Of a DNA stretch of 64,000 nt, positions 61,856-64,000 are shown piece after piece. The stretch lies in contig NZ_QXED01000001.1 of the NCBI RefSeq assembly GCF_003583365.1, forward strand, positions 744,001 to 808,000. Direction: 5' to 3'. The DNA comes from Fibrisoma montanum (GTDB taxonomy: Bacteria; Bacteroidota; Bacteroidia; Cytophagales; Spirosomataceae). The notes below the pieces were generated by a model that was not told the DNA's origin, did not search any database, and saw only the letters and a program-made list of their open reading frames with translations. Position numbers and translations under genes: made by a program. Within the stretch, counting starts at the first letter, position 1. Each line of letters opens with the position of its first letter.

Positions 61856-62128
61856 ATGGATAAATTGCAACAAGCATTGGAAGGAATCGCTAAAGAAATA
61901 TTGTCCAAATACAGCGATTTGACGATTGATGACTATAAGGTAGTTGTACACAACATCGACTTTGAGTTGTACCCCATAACAACCAAAACAATGGCAGAAT
62001 TCAATGACGGCAGTTTTGCCATGACAGCTGAACTTGAAGGTACAGAACTTTTACTGCTGGAAGCGAAATGCAGTAAAGATGAGTTTGGACGTCCGGTTTG
62101 CCCGATTAAGCCCAAACCAAAACCCTGA
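61856..62128 (+). CDS. Small cytoplasmic protein, 90 residues, paired with the lipoprotein
   Basis: A short protein without signal peptide: MDKLQQALEGIAKEILSKY, then an acidic alpha/beta core (DDYKVVVHNIDFELYPI, FAMTAELEGTELLLLEAKC) and a KPKPKP tail. It starts 15 bases after the lipoprotein gene, so they should be co-transcribed. No family recognised. Confidence 0.6.
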   Translation: MDKLQQALEGIAKEILSKYSDLTIDDYKVVVHNIDFELYPITTKTMAEFNDGSFAMTAELEGTELLLLEAKCSKDEFGRPVCPIKPKPKP

Positions 62129-62200
62129 TTCGCTTTCCCATAAAAACTTTTTTTTGCCGGTGATGTCCACGCCTTCGGGGTTCGTTTGAACACCTTTCCG

Positions 62201-62208
62201 TATTTTTG
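62201..62208 (+). promoter_or_regulatory. Candidate -7 element of pglZ
   Basis: TATTTTTG matches TAnnTTTG exactly, 25 bases before the pglZ ATG. The only nearby TTTG is 12 bp upstream, too close for a standard -33. Confidence 0.38.
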
Positions 62209-62233
62209 GCATCTGTCAACACCGTATAGATTG

Positions 62234-64000
62234 ATGCCCGATTCCCTACTGCAACGTATTCTGAACGGCCTTCGGCTGGCCGAACAGCATAATGTAAATG
62301 TAATGGTTCGGCCGGAGGTCATTCTCTGGCCCGACCCCGATCGGCAGTGGGAGCCCGTTATTGACCAGGTGCAGCAACACCGGCCCGGGCTGATACGGCT
62401 GGGCCATTACGTCCCCCAGCAACTACAAGGCCCGGCCATCTACCTCAAGTGCTTAGTCGGCCGTACCTTACCTGAAGCTGATTGGCCAGCCGAGCAAATA
62501 CCAGTGATTTACTTACCCGGCGTATCACGACAGATGCTCCGGCCTCAAAAGCCAGTTTCACCTGAACTGCGTCCGCTGGTTGAGTACCTGTACACCGGTA
62601 CTGTCTGGTTACAGGAAAACGGTAAAGAGTGGACTGTACTGGCCCTGCTAACCAACGCTCAAAACGGCCTGGGCCTGCGCGTCGCTACCGACCATGCCAC
62701 GCGCGAAACACTCACCAGTGCCTTACCTTCTCTCTTCCTGGAAGATCGTTCGGCTTACGACCGAACCATTATTGATGCTGATTTTCTATATGACCGGCTT
62801 CTCCCCGATGTTGTGCCGGGCATACTGTCGTGGTTGAATGAAGGCGAGCCGTATTTAAATCAACTTCCGCCCGACAAACGTATTTTGTTCGCTAAAGTCT
62901 GCCGAAGCCGCTACGGAGTCGAGCCGGTGAACGGTCAGATGGTCGAGGTCGCCCGGCAGTTAGGCGAACAACGGGGCAACTGGTCGGCAGTCTGGCAGTA
63001 CTATGCCAACGCCCCCCGTAAGTTTCCGGCTATTGCTCTTCTCCTGCAACAAGCTCTTCCCGACGGCAAACCCACCAACGGCACCGCTGAAAGCTGGCCG
63101 GTGGTCAATAAACTGGCCGAGGACGAGCTTCGTGTTCAACTCCTCACCCTACCCAGTCAGCCTGTCATGGCAGCGGTTGATCAATTAGCCACCCTCGCCC
63201 GCGACCATGCACACCGTCAGCGTTGGGTCTGGGCAGAGCTGGGTCAGGCTCCGCTGGCCACCGCCGTGCAACATCTCAGCCAGATGGCCGATGTCGCCAC
63301 GGCTCCTTTTCCGGCGCAAACCTTAGCCGATATGCAGGCGTATTATCGCCAAACCGGCCACCGGGCCGACCGCGCTATGCGGCAAGCCTTGGCCAGCGTA
63401 CGGAGCCTGTCCGACCGTGAGGCCGTCAATGGCATCATCAATGCTCTTTACCGGCCGTGGCTGGAAAACCTTGCGGTAAAATTTCAGGCGTTACTGGCAC
63501 AGGACGCCACTGCCTTGACAAACCCACCTGCCCACGCTGGCGCAGGAGACTTTGTCTTGTTTGTCGATGCGTTACGTTACGAACTGGCTGTTGACTTTGT
63601 TGAGCGCTTACGGGGAGCGGGTTACCGCGTTGAACTAACCGACGGTTGGTCGGCCCTGCCCAGCCTGACACCCACAGCGAAGCCTGCCGTTTCGCCCGTC
63701 GCCGAAGCCATTGATCCAAATAGTTCGTTCGAAGAGTTTAGACCGGCATTGGCGACATCCGGCAAGGCGCTGACAACAGCCAACTTCCGCACAGAGTTAA
63801 CGCGTCAGGGCTTTGCCTACGTAACGAATACCAGCACACTTCCGGCCGAGCAGCAGGGCTGGCAGGAGATTGGCGACATTGATCGCAAGGGGCATGAGGA
63901 AGGAGTCGACATGGTGCGCCGGGTTGATGAGTTATTCGACCAACTCCGCGAAACGCTGGATGGGATTTTAGCACGGGGTGTCCAACAGGTAACCCTGGTT
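62234..64000 (+). CDS. pglZ: BREX phosphatase-like protein PglZ (type B), cut by window end
   Basis: 589 residues are visible with no stop before the edge. The N-terminus (LLQRILNGLRLAEQHNVNV, then ILWPDPDRQWEPVI, GPAIYLKCLVGRTLPEADWP and VIYLPGVSRQMLR) matches the type B PglZ family of BREX-1 systems. The PglZ alkaline-phosphatase-fold core starts at about residue 440 (FVLFVDALRYELAVDF, Asp445), and the missing C-terminus should complete it. PglZ is essential for BREX defence together with PglX and BrxC. It lies 105 bases after the small gene, with its own -7 box. The next expected gene, brxL, would be beyond the window. Confidence 0.9.
   Translation, partial: MPDSLLQRILNGLRLAEQHNVNVMVRPEVILWPDPDRQWEPVIDQVQQHRPGLIRLGHYVPQQLQGPAIYLKCLVGRTLPEADWPAEQIPVIYLPGVSRQMLRPQKPVSPELRPLVEYLYTGTVWLQENGKEWTVLALLTNAQNGLGLRVATDHATRETLTSALPSLFLEDRSAYDRTIIDADFLYDRLLPDVVPGILSWLNEGEPYLNQLPPDKRILFAKVCRSRYGVEPVNGQMVEVARQLGEQRGNWSAVWQYYANAPRKFPAIALLLQQALPDGKPTNGTAESWPVVNKLAEDELRVQLLTLPSQPVMAAVDQLATLARDHAHRQRWVWAELGQAPLATAVQHLSQMADVATAPFPAQTLADMQAYYRQTGHRADRAMRQALASVRSLSDREAVNGIINALYRPWLENLAVKFQALLAQDATALTNPPAHAGAGDFVLFVDALRYELAVDFVERLRGAGYRVELTDGWSALPSLTPTAKPAVSPVAEAIDPNSSFEEFRPALATSGKALTTANFRTELTRQGFAYVTNTSTLPAEQQGWQEIGDIDRKGHEEGVDMVRRVDELFDQLRETLDGILARGVQQVTLV

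Noticed and set aside
62234-64000. Possible frameshift in pglZ, since short open frames in another phase appear near 63003 and 63223
   Set aside because: Reading codon by codon from 62234 to 64000 gives one uninterrupted frame with type B PglZ blocks at both ends; the other frames end in stops and have no family similarity.
1-64000. tRNA or rRNA genes as island attachment sites
   Set aside because: No cloverleaf or rRNA signature was noticed by eye, including beside comM; a covariance-model scan would settle it.

Overview
The window looks like a chromosomal segment of a Bacteroidota bacterium, most likely a Spirosoma-like member of the Cytophagales. The evidence is two TonB-dependent receptors with carboxypeptidase-regulatory N-domains, a gliding/type IX secretion C-terminal sorting domain, DUF4292 and DUF5522 proteins, Bacteroidota-style promoters (TTTG, about 20 bp, TAnnTTTG) and a moderately high GC content. 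The species call is an inference from gene content. No rRNA, tRNA, CRISPR array, transposase or integrase gene was found.

From 1 to about 46.7 kb the content is mostly housekeeping and envelope genes. In order: a partial Crp/Fnr regulator; an Oar-like receptor; a three-gene minus-strand glycosyltransferase operon (3650-7251); a DUF2520/YCF48 pair; a Crp regulator with a DoxX/SnoaL pair; an M48-like protease fused to MORN repeats; ornithine aminotransferase; a DUF5522 mini-gene beside ribosomal protein L28; an RluA-type pseudouridine synthase and a Dabb protein; a TPR / DUF4292 lipoprotein / EnvC-like operon (15704-19871); panB with a second RluA synthase; a His-rich small protein before a second TonB receptor; an aspartate-type aminotransferase; folK; an FGE-like protein; an ECF sigma factor overlapping a membrane-anchored beta-barrel protein; two lipoproteins (PepSY-like repeats, S41 protease); an outer-membrane protein; an ABC-F ATPase; DedA; a sorting-domain protein; a fused beta-oxidation enzyme with a MarR regulator; a TlpA thioredoxin; rsmH; and the ComM/YifB ATPase.

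From 46.8 kb to the right edge lies a phage-defence island built on a BREX system. brxA, brxB and brxC are tightly packed, followed further on by pglX (adenine methyltransferase) and pglZ, which resembles the type B PglZ family and is cut by the window end. The core genes are split by cargo. An antisense AbiE toxin-antitoxin pair and a Vsr-like DUF559 nuclease sit between brxC and pglX. An antisense membrane protein, a 744-residue protein of unknown function with an N-terminal HTH, a lipoprotein and a 90-residue protein sit between pglX and pglZ. The brxL slot would lie beyond the window.

Two things stand out. First, a perfect 32-bp-arm palindromic repeat (92 bp) sits inside the pglX reading frame without breaking it, and a larger relative (about 225 bp) lies just upstream of pglX. 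Second, the HTH protein gene has a promoter whose -33 element overlaps a 13-bp palindrome and is preceded by two more TGTCCA boxes, suggesting a dedicated operator. Elsewhere, several intergenic gaps hold long hairpins with unrelated sequences, most acting or placed like bidirectional terminators.
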